DNA of 64,000 nt from Desulfobulbaceae bacterium (lineage in GTDB: Bacteria > Desulfobacterota > Desulfobulbia > Desulfobulbales > Desulfobulbaceae): NCBI GenBank assembly GCA_012744275.1, contig JAAYIE010000060.1, forward strand, positions 45,026 through 109,025, in the 5' to 3' direction. Position 1 is the stretch's first letter. Each line of letters opens with the position of its first letter. Shown here piece by piece: positions 1-8,134 of this stretch. Under the pieces are notes generated by a model that saw nothing but the letters and a program-made list of their open reading frames with translations, made no database searches and was not told where the DNA came from. Both the position numbers and the translations under genes were made by a program.

Positions 1-186
1 CCCCCTGGGGTTGATCACCAGGGCGCTCCCTTCGGGAATGGTGATGGCGGGCGTGTAGAAGATGCCAAAAAATATAATCACAAGCATGCCCAGAAACACG
101 AGGTTAGCCAGAACAGTGGTGCCGGTGCGGATAAAACACCATAGAAGGCGAAAAGGGAGAAACAGAAGGACTAGAAAACGTTTCAT
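1..186 (-). CDS. sppA: Signal peptide peptidase SppA, N-terminal fragment (runs off left edge)
   Basis: Reading the minus strand from the ATG at 186 gives 62 codons open to the window edge. The protein starts with a basic residue pair, then a long hydrophobic stretch forming one N-terminal membrane anchor (about residues 25-45), followed by IPEGSALVINPRG. That last motif is the conserved entry into the first protease domain of 67K-type SppA, the membrane-bound serine protease that degrades cleaved signal peptides. Only the anchor and the first strand are present, so the catalytic Ser-Lys pair cannot be checked. The assignment rests on the anchor plus this motif. Confidence 0.75.
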   Translation of the reverse strand, partial: MKRFLVLLFLPFRLLWCFIRTGTTVLANLVFLGMLVIIFFGIFYTPAITIPEGSALVINPRG

Positions 187-385
187 GTTGCTGTGCAGGT
201 GAACGGAAGTTAAGGAGCGTATCGGGGCAGTAAGGACCGTCGGCACCATACCACGCTTGTCTGGACAGGAAAACCCCGGAAATGAGAAGTGTCGATTGCT
301 TCCTGGCCGTATTATGCAAATTGTCTTGACCAGTTCCGGGCTGCTTGAGTACTTTTCAATGGCTTGCACTCCAAGTATTCTTGGC

Positions 386-408
386 GCTAGCCGTTCGAAA
401 CGGCTGGC
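386..408. promoter_or_regulatory. Hairpin in the sppA / lipoprotein intergenic region
   Basis: Ten-base arms GCTAGCCGTT and AACGGCTGGC pair with one G-T wobble around a 3-base loop. It ends 40 bases before the lipoprotein start codon and has no T-run on either strand, so it looks more like a 5' leader hairpin or operator than a terminator. The rest of the 187-447 gap shows nothing I can support. Confidence 0.35.
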
Positions 409-447
409 AGTTACAGACAAAAATTCACCTTGTCACAGGAGGAAAAT

Positions 448-795
448 ATGCTGCAAATATCAGTGACCCGCCTGGCGCTGTTGGCCCTGGCCCTTGCAGT
501 TTTTGGGCTGAGCACGGGTTGTTCACAGAAAAAATACGGCGCGGTTAAATTCGATTCATCGCCGGCCGGCGCAGAAGTTGTGAACTTGAAGGATGATGCC
601 ACCTTTGGCCTCACGCCGATACTGGTTACCTGGGAGAGCAGCAGTGGAGAGCCGGAATATGTTACGGTACAGATGCGCAAAGCCGGATACCTGGAGGAAA
701 TCACCTCGTTCTGGCTCAATACCCGCCATAGCTCAAGGGAAGCAGCCCAGGCGGAGCCGCAGCCGATCAACGTTATCCTGAAGGCGAGGAAATAA
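448..795 (+). CDS. Small lipoprotein with PEGA-like segment
   Basis: 115 residues. I chose the ATG at 448 because AGGAGG lies just upstream (437-442); an in-frame TTG at 430 lacks such a site. The N-terminus is a lipoprotein signal peptide ending in the lipobox LSTGC, so Cys28 or nearby should be lipidated and the protein exported. After the lipobox, a stretch containing VKFDSSPAGAEVVNL is typical of PEGA-like repeats, small beta folds found in cell-surface proteins. It is followed after 2 bases by another lipoprotein of the same style, so the two are probably cotranscribed. Function unknown. Confidence 0.7.
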   Translation: MLQISVTRLALLALALAVFGLSTGCSQKKYGAVKFDSSPAGAEVVNLKDDATFGLTPILVTWESSSGEPEYVTVQMRKAGYLEEITSFWLNTRHSSREAAQAEPQPINVILKARK

Positions 796-797
796 CC

Positions 798-1199
798 ATG
801 CAGCAACAAAATTTATCTGCCATGTGCACGCAACGATATCTGTCTTTTTTGATTGCCGTACTGGTGATGCTCATGTTGAGCGCCTGCGGCAGCAGGGTGG
901 CGCCGGTGCGATTTAAGGTAAATTCCGAGCCTGAAGGGGCCTATGTGCTCTACCAGGTCCAGGGCACTGAAATCGAATGTGCCGGTAAGTGGGTGTATTT
1001 GGGCAACACCCCGTTGCAGGGGATGTACCAGTTTGATCGGAAACTGCTCCGGAATAGTGATAAAATTTCCCTCAGAGTTATGCAGCAGGGTTACATGGAT
1101 CAGACTAAGGAATGGACGGGTGCTTCCTTTTATGAGGAGTCCAAGGGCAAGGGGGTTATTTTTTGGACACCCGAAATGATTCCTGCCGGGGTCAGGTAG
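798..1199 (+). CDS. Second PEGA-like lipoprotein
   Basis: 133 residues. The signal peptide ends in lipobox LSAC at about residues 28-31. The following segment VRFKVNSEPEGAYVLYQV has the same PEGA-like pattern as the gene before it, suggesting the two arose by duplication or work together on the periplasmic side of a membrane. A GAGG motif precedes the ATG at 798; an internal ATG at 822 would shorten the signal peptide and is less likely. The gene starts 2 bases after the upstream stop and is followed closely by mtnA, but no functional link to methionine salvage is evident. Confidence 0.65.
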   Translation: MQQQNLSAMCTQRYLSFLIAVLVMLMLSACGSRVAPVRFKVNSEPEGAYVLYQVQGTEIECAGKWVYLGNTPLQGMYQFDRKLLRNSDKISLRVMQQGYMDQTKEWTGASFYEESKGKGVIFWTPEMIPAGVR

Positions 1200-1214
1200 A
1201 GGGGGAGGTGCATT

Positions 1215-2324
1215 ATGCTGGTTGATGGCCGGTCATACCGTTCCATATGGCTGGCAGCAGATGGGGATGGGGTTGAGATTATCGACCAGACCTTGCTGCC
1301 TTTTATCTTTCGGGTGGCGCGTTTATCTACGCTTGCCGACGCAGCCCGGGCTATCAGTGATATGCAGGTACGCGGAGCACCCCTGATCGGCGCTACCGCT
1401 GCCTACGGCGTTTGGCTGGGTTTGCGCGCCTCGGCTGCCCAGGGTGATGATGCCCTTTTACACAGTATTGCAAATGAACTGATCGCCTGCAGGCCAACGG
1501 CGGTGAATCTGCGCTGGGCAGTGGAACGAATGTTGGCTCATCTTCTGCCGCTGCCCAGGCAAGACAGGCGGGATGCCGCCCTTGCCGAGGCGGAACGAAT
1601 TTGCGAGGAAGATGTGCGTACCAACGAGGCCATTGGTGCCCATGGCCTTGCCCTGATTGAAGCTATCTGGCGTAATAAGGGTGGGCAGGATGCGGTTAAT
1701 CTGCTGACCCACTGCAACGCCGGCTGGCTTGCTACGGTGGACTGGGGCACGGCGCTCGCACCGGTGTATGCAGCTGCGGCCAAGGGTATCCCCATGCATG
1801 TTTGGGTGGATGAAACCCGACCGCGCAACCAGGGGGCCTCACTCACCGCATGGGAGTTGGGCAAGGCCGGAATCGCGCATCATCTCATTGCCGATAATGC
1901 AGGTGGCCATCTCATGCAGCACGGCATGGTTGATCTGTGCATCGTTGGTTCCGACCGTACCACCGCGACCGGAGATGTTTGTAACAAAATCGGTACCTAT
2001 CTGAAGGCCTTAGCTGCACAGGCCAATCAGGTGCCATTCTATGTGGCTTTGCCCGGTTCCACCGTGGACTGGCGCTTGCAGGACGGCCTGGCGGAAATTC
2101 CCATTGAAGAGCGGGCCGCAGACGAAGTCTTATGTATCCAGGGCAGGGATGAGGCGGGCAGGGTGCAACGGGTGGTTATTGCTCCCGAGCACACCCCGGC
2201 CCTCAACCCCGCCTTTGATGTTACCCCGGCACATCTCGTGAGTGGGTTGATTACCGAGCGCGGTGTGTGTGCAGCCAGTCCTGCGGGCTTACGCGGCCTG
2301 TACCCCGAGCATGGGCATGACTGA
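1215..2324 (+). CDS. mtnA: S-methyl-5-thioribose-1-phosphate isomerase
   Basis: 369 residues, normal for the family. MtnA converts methylthioribose-1-phosphate to methylthioribulose-1-phosphate, the step after methylthioadenosine phosphorolysis. Visible family motifs are QVRGAPLIGATAAYG near residue 55, THCNAG carrying the catalytic Cys, VDETRPRNQGA, and VGSDRTTATGDVCNKIGTY carrying the catalytic Asp. GGGGGAGG sits directly before the ATG. The stop overlaps the start of the following class II aldolase gene, so the two are translationally coupled and very likely act in sequence. Related eIF2B-like or ribose-1,5-bisphosphate isomerases share the fold, but the full motif set points to MtnA. Confidence 0.93.
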   Translation: MLVDGRSYRSIWLAADGDGVEIIDQTLLPFIFRVARLSTLADAARAISDMQVRGAPLIGATAAYGVWLGLRASAAQGDDALLHSIANELIACRPTAVNLRWAVERMLAHLLPLPRQDRRDAALAEAERICEEDVRTNEAIGAHGLALIEAIWRNKGGQDAVNLLTHCNAGWLATVDWGTALAPVYAAAAKGIPMHVWVDETRPRNQGASLTAWELGKAGIAHHLIADNAGGHLMQHGMVDLCIVGSDRTTATGDVCNKIGTYLKALAAQANQVPFYVALPGSTVDWRLQDGLAEIPIEERAADEVLCIQGRDEAGRVQRVVIAPEHTPALNPAFDVTPAHLVSGLITERGVCAASPAGLRGLYPEHGHD

Positions 2325-2982
2325 AAAAGAACAGCGCCAGGCACTGTTGGAATGCGCCCTGGCCATGAACAGCCAGGGATTGAATCAGGGTTCTTCAGGC
2401 AATGTCAGCCTGCGGTTGCAGGAAGGCATGCTTATTACCCCGTCGGCGCTGCCCTACCATCGCTGCACCCCGGAGGATATGGTGCTGGTTAGCTGGGATG
2501 GCGTAGCGCAGGGGAGCCGCCAGCCCTCTTCGGAATGGCGCATGCATCATGATATCTACCTGGCCTACAAGCAGGCACAGTGTATCCTGCATGCACATGC
2601 GCCCTGGAGTTCAACCCTGGCCTGTCTGCAGCGCCCTATCCCGGCACAGCACTATATGGTTGCCCTTGCCGGCGGTGAGGATATTCGCTGTACGCCCTAC
2701 GCACCTTTCGGTACCCAAGAACTATCCGACGTGGCTGTCGCCGGTTTGCAGAGCCGCAGCGCGGTCTTGTTGGGGCATCACGGTCTGATCTGTTATGCTG
2801 AGTGCCTTGATCAGGTGCTGGTACTGGCCTGCGAGGTGGAATTTTTAGCCAGGGTATATGGGCAAAGTCTGCAAATCACCCCTGAGCCACCACTTTTATC
2901 CAGCGATGCCATCACTTCACTTTTGGAACGGTTTAGCGCCTATAAGCAGCTGGGGCAGGGTAAAGGGAACCTCGAAGAATAG
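2317..2982 (+). CDS. Class II aldolase/adducin family protein, probable methylthioribulose-1-phosphate aldolase or MtnB
   Basis: 221 residues from the ATG at 2317, overlapping mtnA by 8 bases (an ATG at 2311 is also possible). The sequence shows the class II aldolase zinc site: SSEWRMH with the catalytic Glu, HAHAPWS with two His ligands, and GHHGLICYAE with a further His. The family includes L-fuculose-1-phosphate aldolase, MtnB dehydratase and the aldolase of the 'DHAP shunt' that splits methylthioribulose-1-phosphate into DHAP and methylthioacetaldehyde. Coupling to mtnA makes methylthioribulose-1-phosphate the likely substrate. Sequence reading alone does not separate aldolase from dehydratase; no mtnC/D/E genes lie next to it, which mildly favours the aldolase. 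Confidence 0.8.
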   Translation: MTEKEQRQALLECALAMNSQGLNQGSSGNVSLRLQEGMLITPSALPYHRCTPEDMVLVSWDGVAQGSRQPSSEWRMHHDIYLAYKQAQCILHAHAPWSSTLACLQRPIPAQHYMVALAGGEDIRCTPYAPFGTQELSDVAVAGLQSRSAVLLGHHGLICYAECLDQVLVLACEVEFLARVYGQSLQITPEPPLLSSDAITSLLERFSAYKQLGQGKGNLEE

Positions 2983-3183
2983 CCTATTCGCTCTGTTCTC
3001 GATTGTAATCCACTGGCGTTGTGTCTGTCCGGCTTTGAAATGTCGAATTGTTCAGGGTTGCCTAAAGGGTCGCGATGGTTAGCTGACCTGGGAAAAAATC
3101 CCGGCAATTGCATAGGTAATTGAAGAATGCAAGAGTCGTGCATGTGAAGCGGTTATATACTCAAGCGCACTATGCAGAAGCAT

Positions 3184-3227
3184 AAAAAAACACCCGGAGC
3201 AGCCGCAGCTGCTTCGGGTGTTTTTTT
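3184..3227. terminator. Bidirectional rho-independent terminator
   Basis: Thirteen-base arms (3191-3203 and 3208-3220, one G-T wobble) with a CGCA loop are flanked by seven A on the left and seven T on the right. This stops transcripts from the mtnA-aldolase side (plus) and, read on the minus strand, those from the carboxylase operon. Confidence 0.93.
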
Positions 3228-3248
3228 ATATGTGGTCAAAACCAGCTT

Positions 3249-3376
3249 ATTCCAGTTTCAGACCAAAGATGTTATCAAGGAGGCGAGGCAAATGCGACGC
3301 AGGCGTACATGTGGTACTCCGAGGATGCATTTGTCAAAGCCGACACTGATAGCGCGCTTTGAGATGGAAGTGGAAT
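3249..3376 (-). repeat. Dispersed intergenic element, copy A
   Basis: A 128-bp stretch whose minus strand starts ATTCCACTTCC and ends CTGAAACTGGAAT. It aligns over its whole length with the copies at 14842-14966, 29228-29350 and 53933-54057. The core reads CTCGGAGTACC, then ACGC-CT-GCGT, then GCCTCGCCTCCTTGA. Its right end just touches the carboxylase stop codon. No ORF is conserved between copies. Confidence 0.7.
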
Positions 3377-5391
3377 TATTTGTTTTCAAAGCGGATAAGC
3401 ACATCGTCCGCCTCCACCGCCTGCCCAGCCTGCACCAACACCTCGGACACCACCCCGTCGATGGGTGAGGGTACGCCGCTTTCCATTTTCATGGATTCAA
3501 GAATCACCAGACTCTGACCACGGAAAACGCGCTCGCCCTTCTGTACCGGCACATCCACCACCAGACCAGGCATCGGACAAAGGAGCACATTGCTCTGGCC
3601 CTTGTCCTGTTTCTTCGGCATGTACTGAATCAGGTTCCACTCTCTCGGTGAGTACACCTCAAAGAGCTGGGCAATGCCGTTAAACGACATGAACATGAAG
3701 GAGTCGTCAAAGCGGATACGGAAACGGTAGGTCTGGCCATTGATGACCAGCTTGAGCCTGCGCCGGAAGAATTCAAAGTAGGGGATGCGCACGGCATAGC
3801 GTTCTTCCCCCACCCTGATCATGCAGACTTCGCCGCTGATGGGCTGGGTCTCCATGGTGATATCGAACACCTCTTCACCGCTGCGGCACTTGTAGCGTAC
3901 CTGGTGCGGCAGTTCACGGGTCGCGCCAATGCTGGAAATCAAATGCTTGAGTGATTCCCGCACCGCCACGGTGCGGGTGTGATAGATCAGGGTGGCGGCC
4001 AGGGCGGCCAGAGCCATATCTTCCTGCTTGGGCGGTCGTTTGGCGATGCCGCCGTCAAAATGCTGGGCAATAAAGCCGGTACTGAGTTCGCCTGCGGCAA
4101 ATTCCGGCAGGCAGAGCACGGTGGAGACAAAGTCAATATTGGTGGAAACGCCCTCAATGTGGTAGCCATTGAGTGACTCCAACAGCAGCCTGCGGGCTGA
4201 TTCCCGGTCCTGGCCGTAGCAGATCAGCTTGGAGAGCATGGAATCGTAGTAGACATCGATCTTACTGCCGATATTGACGCCGCTATCCACGCGCACACCC
4301 ATTCCCTTGGGAGCGGCATAGCGGGTGATCATGCCGGTGGAGGGGATGAAGCCACGGCCCGGATCTTCAGCGCAGATCCGCGCTTCAATGGCCCAGCCGC
4401 GCAGACGGATGTCCTTTTGCGTAAAGGGCAGGGGCTCGCCGCTGGCAATGCGGAGCTGCATCTCCACCAGATCAAGACCGGTGACCAGCTCCGTCACCGG
4501 GTGCTCCACCTGCAAACGGGTATTCATCTCCAGAAAGTAGAAGTTCTGGTCAGCATCCATCACGTATTCGACTGTGCCTGCATTGACATAGCCAGCCTTG
4601 CGGGCCAGATCACAGGCCGCCTTGCCCATGCGCTCGCGCAGCTCCGGCCCGACCGCTGGCGATGGTGCTTCCTCGATCACCTTTTGGTAGCGCCTTTGGA
4701 TGGAGCATTCGCGTTCGCCCAGATGCACGATGTTGCCATGAACATCGGCCAGCACCTGAATCTCGATATGGCGAGGCTGTTCGATGTAGCGCTCGACAAA
4801 GACCCTGGTATCGTTAAAGGCCTTTTGCGTTTCCTTGCGACTGGCAGCCAGCGCATCCTTCATTTCTTCGGGCTGATGAACAATGCGCATGCCCTTGCCG
4901 CCGCCGCCTGCCGCAGGTTTGAGCAGGATTGGATAGCCAATCTCGGCTGCAATTATCAGGGCCTCTTCCTCATCGGCAATGGCCTCAATATGGCCAGGGA
5001 TAACCGGTACGCCAGCATTCTTGGCCAGTTCCTTGGAGGTGATCTTGTCGCCCATGATCTGCACCGCTTCGGTGGGCGGGCCGATAAAGGCTATGCCGCA
5101 GGCAGCCGCGGCCTTGGCAAAGGCTGCATTTTCGGAAAGAAAGCCGTAGCCGGGGTGGATGGCTTCAGCCCCGGTTTCCTTGGCAGCGGCGATGATTTTT
5201 TCGATAACCAGATACGACTGCTGCGACGCCGATGGGCCGATATGCACCGCCTCATCGGCGAACTGTCGATGCAGGCTGCGGCTGTCGGCATCGGAATAGA
5301 CCGCAACCGTGCCGATACCCAGGCGATTGCAGGTGCGCATGATACGAATGGCTATTTCGCCACGGTTGGCAATCAGTACTTTTTTAAACAT
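3376..5391 (-). CDS. pccA: Acyl-CoA carboxylase, biotin carboxylase plus biotin carrier subunit
   Basis: 671 residues from MFKKVLIANRGEIA, preceded by GAGG; a start 12 bases further upstream lacks this. The N-terminal 450 residues are a biotin carboxylase with the ATP-grasp glycine-rich loop KPAAGGGGKGMR and the ECSIQRRYQK and EMNTRLQVEHPVTE motifs. A BT-type linker follows, then a C-terminal biotinyl domain with LESMKMES, whose Lys (about 635) carries biotin. Length and domain order match PccA/AccA-type alpha subunits. It lies immediately downstream of the carboxyltransferase gene on the same strand, so the pair forms one holoenzyme making methylmalonyl-CoA (or malonyl-CoA). Confidence 0.9.
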   Translation of the reverse strand: MFKKVLIANRGEIAIRIMRTCNRLGIGTVAVYSDADSRSLHRQFADEAVHIGPSASQQSYLVIEKIIAAAKETGAEAIHPGYGFLSENAAFAKAAAACGIAFIGPPTEAVQIMGDKITSKELAKNAGVPVIPGHIEAIADEEEALIIAAEIGYPILLKPAAGGGGKGMRIVHQPEEMKDALAASRKETQKAFNDTRVFVERYIEQPRHIEIQVLADVHGNIVHLGERECSIQRRYQKVIEEAPSPAVGPELRERMGKAACDLARKAGYVNAGTVEYVMDADQNFYFLEMNTRLQVEHPVTELVTGLDLVEMQLRIASGEPLPFTQKDIRLRGWAIEARICAEDPGRGFIPSTGMITRYAAPKGMGVRVDSGVNIGSKIDVYYDSMLSKLICYGQDRESARRLLLESLNGYHIEGVSTNIDFVSTVLCLPEFAAGELSTGFIAQHFDGGIAKRPPKQEDMALAALAATLIYHTRTVAVRESLKHLISSIGATRELPHQVRYKCRSGEEVFDITMETQPISGEVCMIRVGEERYAVRIPYFEFFRRRLKLVINGQTYRFRIRFDDSFMFMSFNGIAQLFEVYSPREWNLIQYMPKKQDKGQSNVLLCPMPGLVVDVPVQKGERVFRGQSLVILESMKMESGVPSPIDGVVSEVLVQAGQAVEADDVLIRFENK

Positions 5392-5399
5392 GGCAGGCC

Positions 5400-6953
5400 T
5401 CACAGGGGGATGTTTCCGTGTTTGCGCTCAGGACCCTTGGCCCGTTTGCTGTCGAGCATCTGCAGGGTGCGGATGAGATGCACCCGGGTATCGCGCGGGA
5501 AGATAACGTCGTCGATATAACCCCGCCGGGCGGCCAAAAACGGGTTGGCGAAGGTGGCCCGGTATTCTTCCATCTTCTGGTTGAGCACGGCCTCCGGGTT
5601 GTCGGAACTGTAAATTTCCTTGCGGTGGATGACCTCTGCCGCACCCTTGGGCCCCATGACCGCGATTTCCGCGGTGGGCCAGGCCAGGTTGACATCGCAG
5701 TGGATGTGTTTGGAATTCATCACGATGTAAGCGCCGCCATAGGCCTTGCGCACGATCACAGAGAGGCGTGGCACCGTGGCCTCGGTAAAGGCGTAAAGCA
5801 GTTTGGCGCCATGGCGGATGATGCCGCCGTGCTCCTGATCCGGACCGGGCATGAAGCCGGGCACATCCACCAGTGAAATGAGCGGGATATTGAAGGCATC
5901 GCAGAAGCGCACAAAACGCCCGGCCTTAAAGGAGGCGTCGTTGTCAAGCACGCCCGCCAGAACCGCAGGCTGGTTGGCCACCAGACCAACAGTCCGTCCG
6001 CCCAGGCGGCCGAAGCCGCAGATGATGTTACGGGCAAAACCGGCATGCACCTCCATGAATTCCGCACCATCGAGAATGCTGTGGATGAGCACGTTCATGT
6101 CGTAGGTTTGGCTGGAGTTGGCTGGTACCAGGTAGTCCAGGGCTGGGTCGGTGCGGTTGGCCGCATCGCTGAGATCATGGATGGGGCCGTGCTGGCGGTT
6201 GCTGGAGGGCAGGTAGTTGATCAGACGCCGCACCTCGCGCAGGCAGAGGATATCGTTGGCCACGGTGAAGTGGGCCACGCCGCTTTTTTTTGCATGCACG
6301 CTCGCGCCGCCCAGATCCTCGGAGGTGATGTCCTGATGGGTCACGGTTTTCACCACGCTCGGGCCGGTGACAAACATGTAGGAGGAATCCTCCACCATGA
6401 AGACAAAGTCGGTGATTGAAGGACTGTACACCGCGCCGCCCGCGCAGGGGCCCATGATGCAGGATATTTGCGGAACTACGCCGCTGGCGCGCACATTGCG
6501 GTGGAAAATTTCACCGTAGGCGGCCAGGGCGTCTATGCCTTCCTGGATGCGCGCACCGCCCGAATCGCTGAGGCCGATGATAGGCGCGCCCACCTTGACC
6601 GCAATATCCATGACCTTGCAGATTTTCTGCGCATGGGCTTCGCCGAGCGAGCCGCCTAGGACGGTGAAGTCCTGGCTGAAAACAAAGACCTCGCGGCCGT
6701 CGATGGAACCGTGTCCAGTGATAACGCCGTCACCCAGGTAGTTCTTGTCCTGGCCCAGGCTGCCGCCCCGGCTCACCTTGAGCACATCGAACTCTTCGAA
6801 GGTGTGTTCATCCAATAACAGGTTGATGCGCTCCCGCGCGGTCAGCTTGCCCTTGCGATGCTGGTCTTCCTTCCTTTGTTTACCCCCGGCGTCGATGGAT
6901 TCGGCTCGCAACCGTTCCAGGGTTTCCAGGGTCGCATTTTCTTGTGTTTCCAT
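5400..6953 (-). CDS. pccB: Acyl-CoA carboxylase, carboxyltransferase (beta) subunit
   Basis: 517 residues, the usual beta-subunit size. Two crotonase-like halves are visible: SDSGGARIQEG in the N half (acyl-CoA carboxyanion hole) and the C-terminal half with LVDVPGFMPGPDQEHGG and KAYGGAYIVMNSKH. The subunit transfers carboxyl from biotin to an acyl-CoA. In actinobacterial enzymes the residue after GGAY is Asp in propionyl-specific PccB and Ile in AccB that also takes acetyl-CoA; here it is Ile, so specificity may be broader than propionyl-CoA. It is first in a two-gene minus-strand operon with the biotin subunit. Confidence 0.9.
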   Translation of the reverse strand: METQENATLETLERLRAESIDAGGKQRKEDQHRKGKLTARERINLLLDEHTFEEFDVLKVSRGGSLGQDKNYLGDGVITGHGSIDGREVFVFSQDFTVLGGSLGEAHAQKICKVMDIAVKVGAPIIGLSDSGGARIQEGIDALAAYGEIFHRNVRASGVVPQISCIMGPCAGGAVYSPSITDFVFMVEDSSYMFVTGPSVVKTVTHQDITSEDLGGASVHAKKSGVAHFTVANDILCLREVRRLINYLPSSNRQHGPIHDLSDAANRTDPALDYLVPANSSQTYDMNVLIHSILDGAEFMEVHAGFARNIICGFGRLGGRTVGLVANQPAVLAGVLDNDASFKAGRFVRFCDAFNIPLISLVDVPGFMPGPDQEHGGIIRHGAKLLYAFTEATVPRLSVIVRKAYGGAYIVMNSKHIHCDVNLAWPTAEIAVMGPKGAAEVIHRKEIYSSDNPEAVLNQKMEEYRATFANPFLAARRGYIDDVIFPRDTRVHLIRTLQMLDSKRAKGPERKHGNIPL

Positions 6954-7459
6954 TTATTCACCTCGTGACAGAGAAGGCGGCACCAGCACCGGCCTTATGC
7001 CGATACCATGCCCAAAGATCCATGGGCTGAAGCTTGATCTGGATGTTTTGCAGGTTTGGTCGCCCTTTGGAGAGGGGGCCAATGGTTTAAGGTATATAAA
7101 AAACACAAAAAACAGATGTTGCAAGGGAAAGAAATGACGAGTCCGGAAAAGATGGGCAAGATCGGGGCGAGGGGCAATAAAAAACGTGTTACAGCGACAG
7201 CAGCGGCACTTGCTATGGAATCTATTTGCCGTGGAATCTGCTCTTTGGGGTGCTTGTTATTCTTGTTGCCAGGGCCCCGGAGGACGTTGGCTTGGAAAAA
7301 GGGCGTTTTTTCTAATTTCAGACAACAGCTTAAGCAAACAGTACTGGCACTTGCTTGGCTGCCGTCAAAAAATTCCCCCATGAGGTGCCAGCTATGCGCG
7401 TGGGCGACACTATCTTCGTCTTTTGTTAGGTACCTGGCCTTATCAATCTGGAGCGGGGA
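6954..7459. other. 506-bp gap without a supported gene
   Basis: This separates the carboxylase operon and the MerR-type gene, both on the minus strand. Open frames here have no recognisable domain, no good ribosome site and mixed codon use. An AT-rich run near 7090-7125 on the minus strand (TTGCAA, then TTTATATA) could be the carboxylase promoter. I see no RNA gene or repeat. Confidence 0.4.
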
Positions 7460-7918
7460 TTACTTGGAAGGGATCATAGCAGTGTCTTTGAGCGGGCAAC
7501 GCATATCCTCACAATAGGGACAGGTTGCGGCGTTATTGAGAGTGTTCAGAATGCCGCAGCCACCATCTTGATGATCATCCGGACAGGAGTTAAGCAGGTG
7601 CTCCAGATGTGCCTTCAGGTGGATTAGGGAGGCAATTTGCTCGCTGACACCTGCAATATGACCTGCAATCATATGCTTGATCCAACTGCAGTCTGCTTGG
7701 GGATTATCTTTAAAGGCCAAAAGTTCACGAATATCAGACAGTTTCATGCCGTGATGACGGCAGTGGCGGATAAAACGCAGTCGTTCAATATCCGCTTCGC
7801 TGTAGATGCGGTAATTGCCATCGTTGCGTTCCGGTTCGGGGAGCAGGCCTTCTTTTTCATAATATCTGATGGTTACCACCCGACATCCGGCTTTTTTGGC
7901 AAGTTCACCAATTTTCAT
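7460..7918 (-). CDS. cadR: MerR-family heavy-metal regulator (CadR/PbrR/ZntR type)
   Basis: 152 residues from MKIGELAKKAGCRVVTIRYYEKEGLL, the classical MerR winged helix. GGAG lies 8 bases before this ATG; a GTG 9 bases upstream is possible. A dimerisation helix follows, then a metal loop and Cys-rich tail: SCPDDHQDGGCG and CPYCEDMRCP, typical of Cd/Pb/Zn sensors. It diverges from a CPC-type metal ATPase, and the spacer holds a MerR-type over-spaced promoter. It should repress and then, with metal bound, activate that promoter. The exact metal cannot be read from sequence. Confidence 0.88.
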   Translation of the reverse strand: MKIGELAKKAGCRVVTIRYYEKEGLLPEPERNDGNYRIYSEADIERLRFIRHCRHHGMKLSDIRELLAFKDNPQADCSWIKHMIAGHIAGVSEQIASLIHLKAHLEHLLNSCPDDHQDGGCGILNTLNNAATCPYCEDMRCPLKDTAMIPSK

Positions 7919-8042
7919 ACCATCCACTCCATACGTCCGTTTTAAACAAGCCGACGATTAAGCGCTCCTGTCCTGCAAAGCCTCTTTTCACTATTGGCTT
8001 TACCTACAAACAGGAAAGGTAAAAAATTTTTTGCAGCAAAGC

Positions 8043-8073
8043 TTGACTCTATAGTCACTATAGATATTACACT
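8043..8073 (+). promoter_or_regulatory. MerR-type over-spaced promoter of the metal ATPase
   Basis: A -35 TTGACT (8043-8048) and a -10 TACACT (8068-8073) are 19 bases apart instead of 17. Between them lies the dyad CTATAG-TCA-CTATAG. This is the layout by which MerR proteins untwist DNA on metal binding. It lies inside an upstream extension of the ATPase frame, which supports the later start at 8135. Confidence 0.9.
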
Positions 8074-8134
8074 CTGCTCAGTCAAACAGAGTAGAGCAAT
8101 TTTTTGCGCACAACCCATCATATTGGAGCAGGGT

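Noticed and set aside
4417-5520. 367-codon plus-strand frame opposite the carboxylase genes
   Set aside because: It is antisense to two well-supported genes, has no ribosome site and no domain; it reflects GC-rich codon structure of the opposite strand.
7056-7517. 153-codon plus-strand frame between pccB and the MerR-type gene
   Set aside because: No domain and no coding-like composition, and it overlaps the 3' end of the regulator gene.
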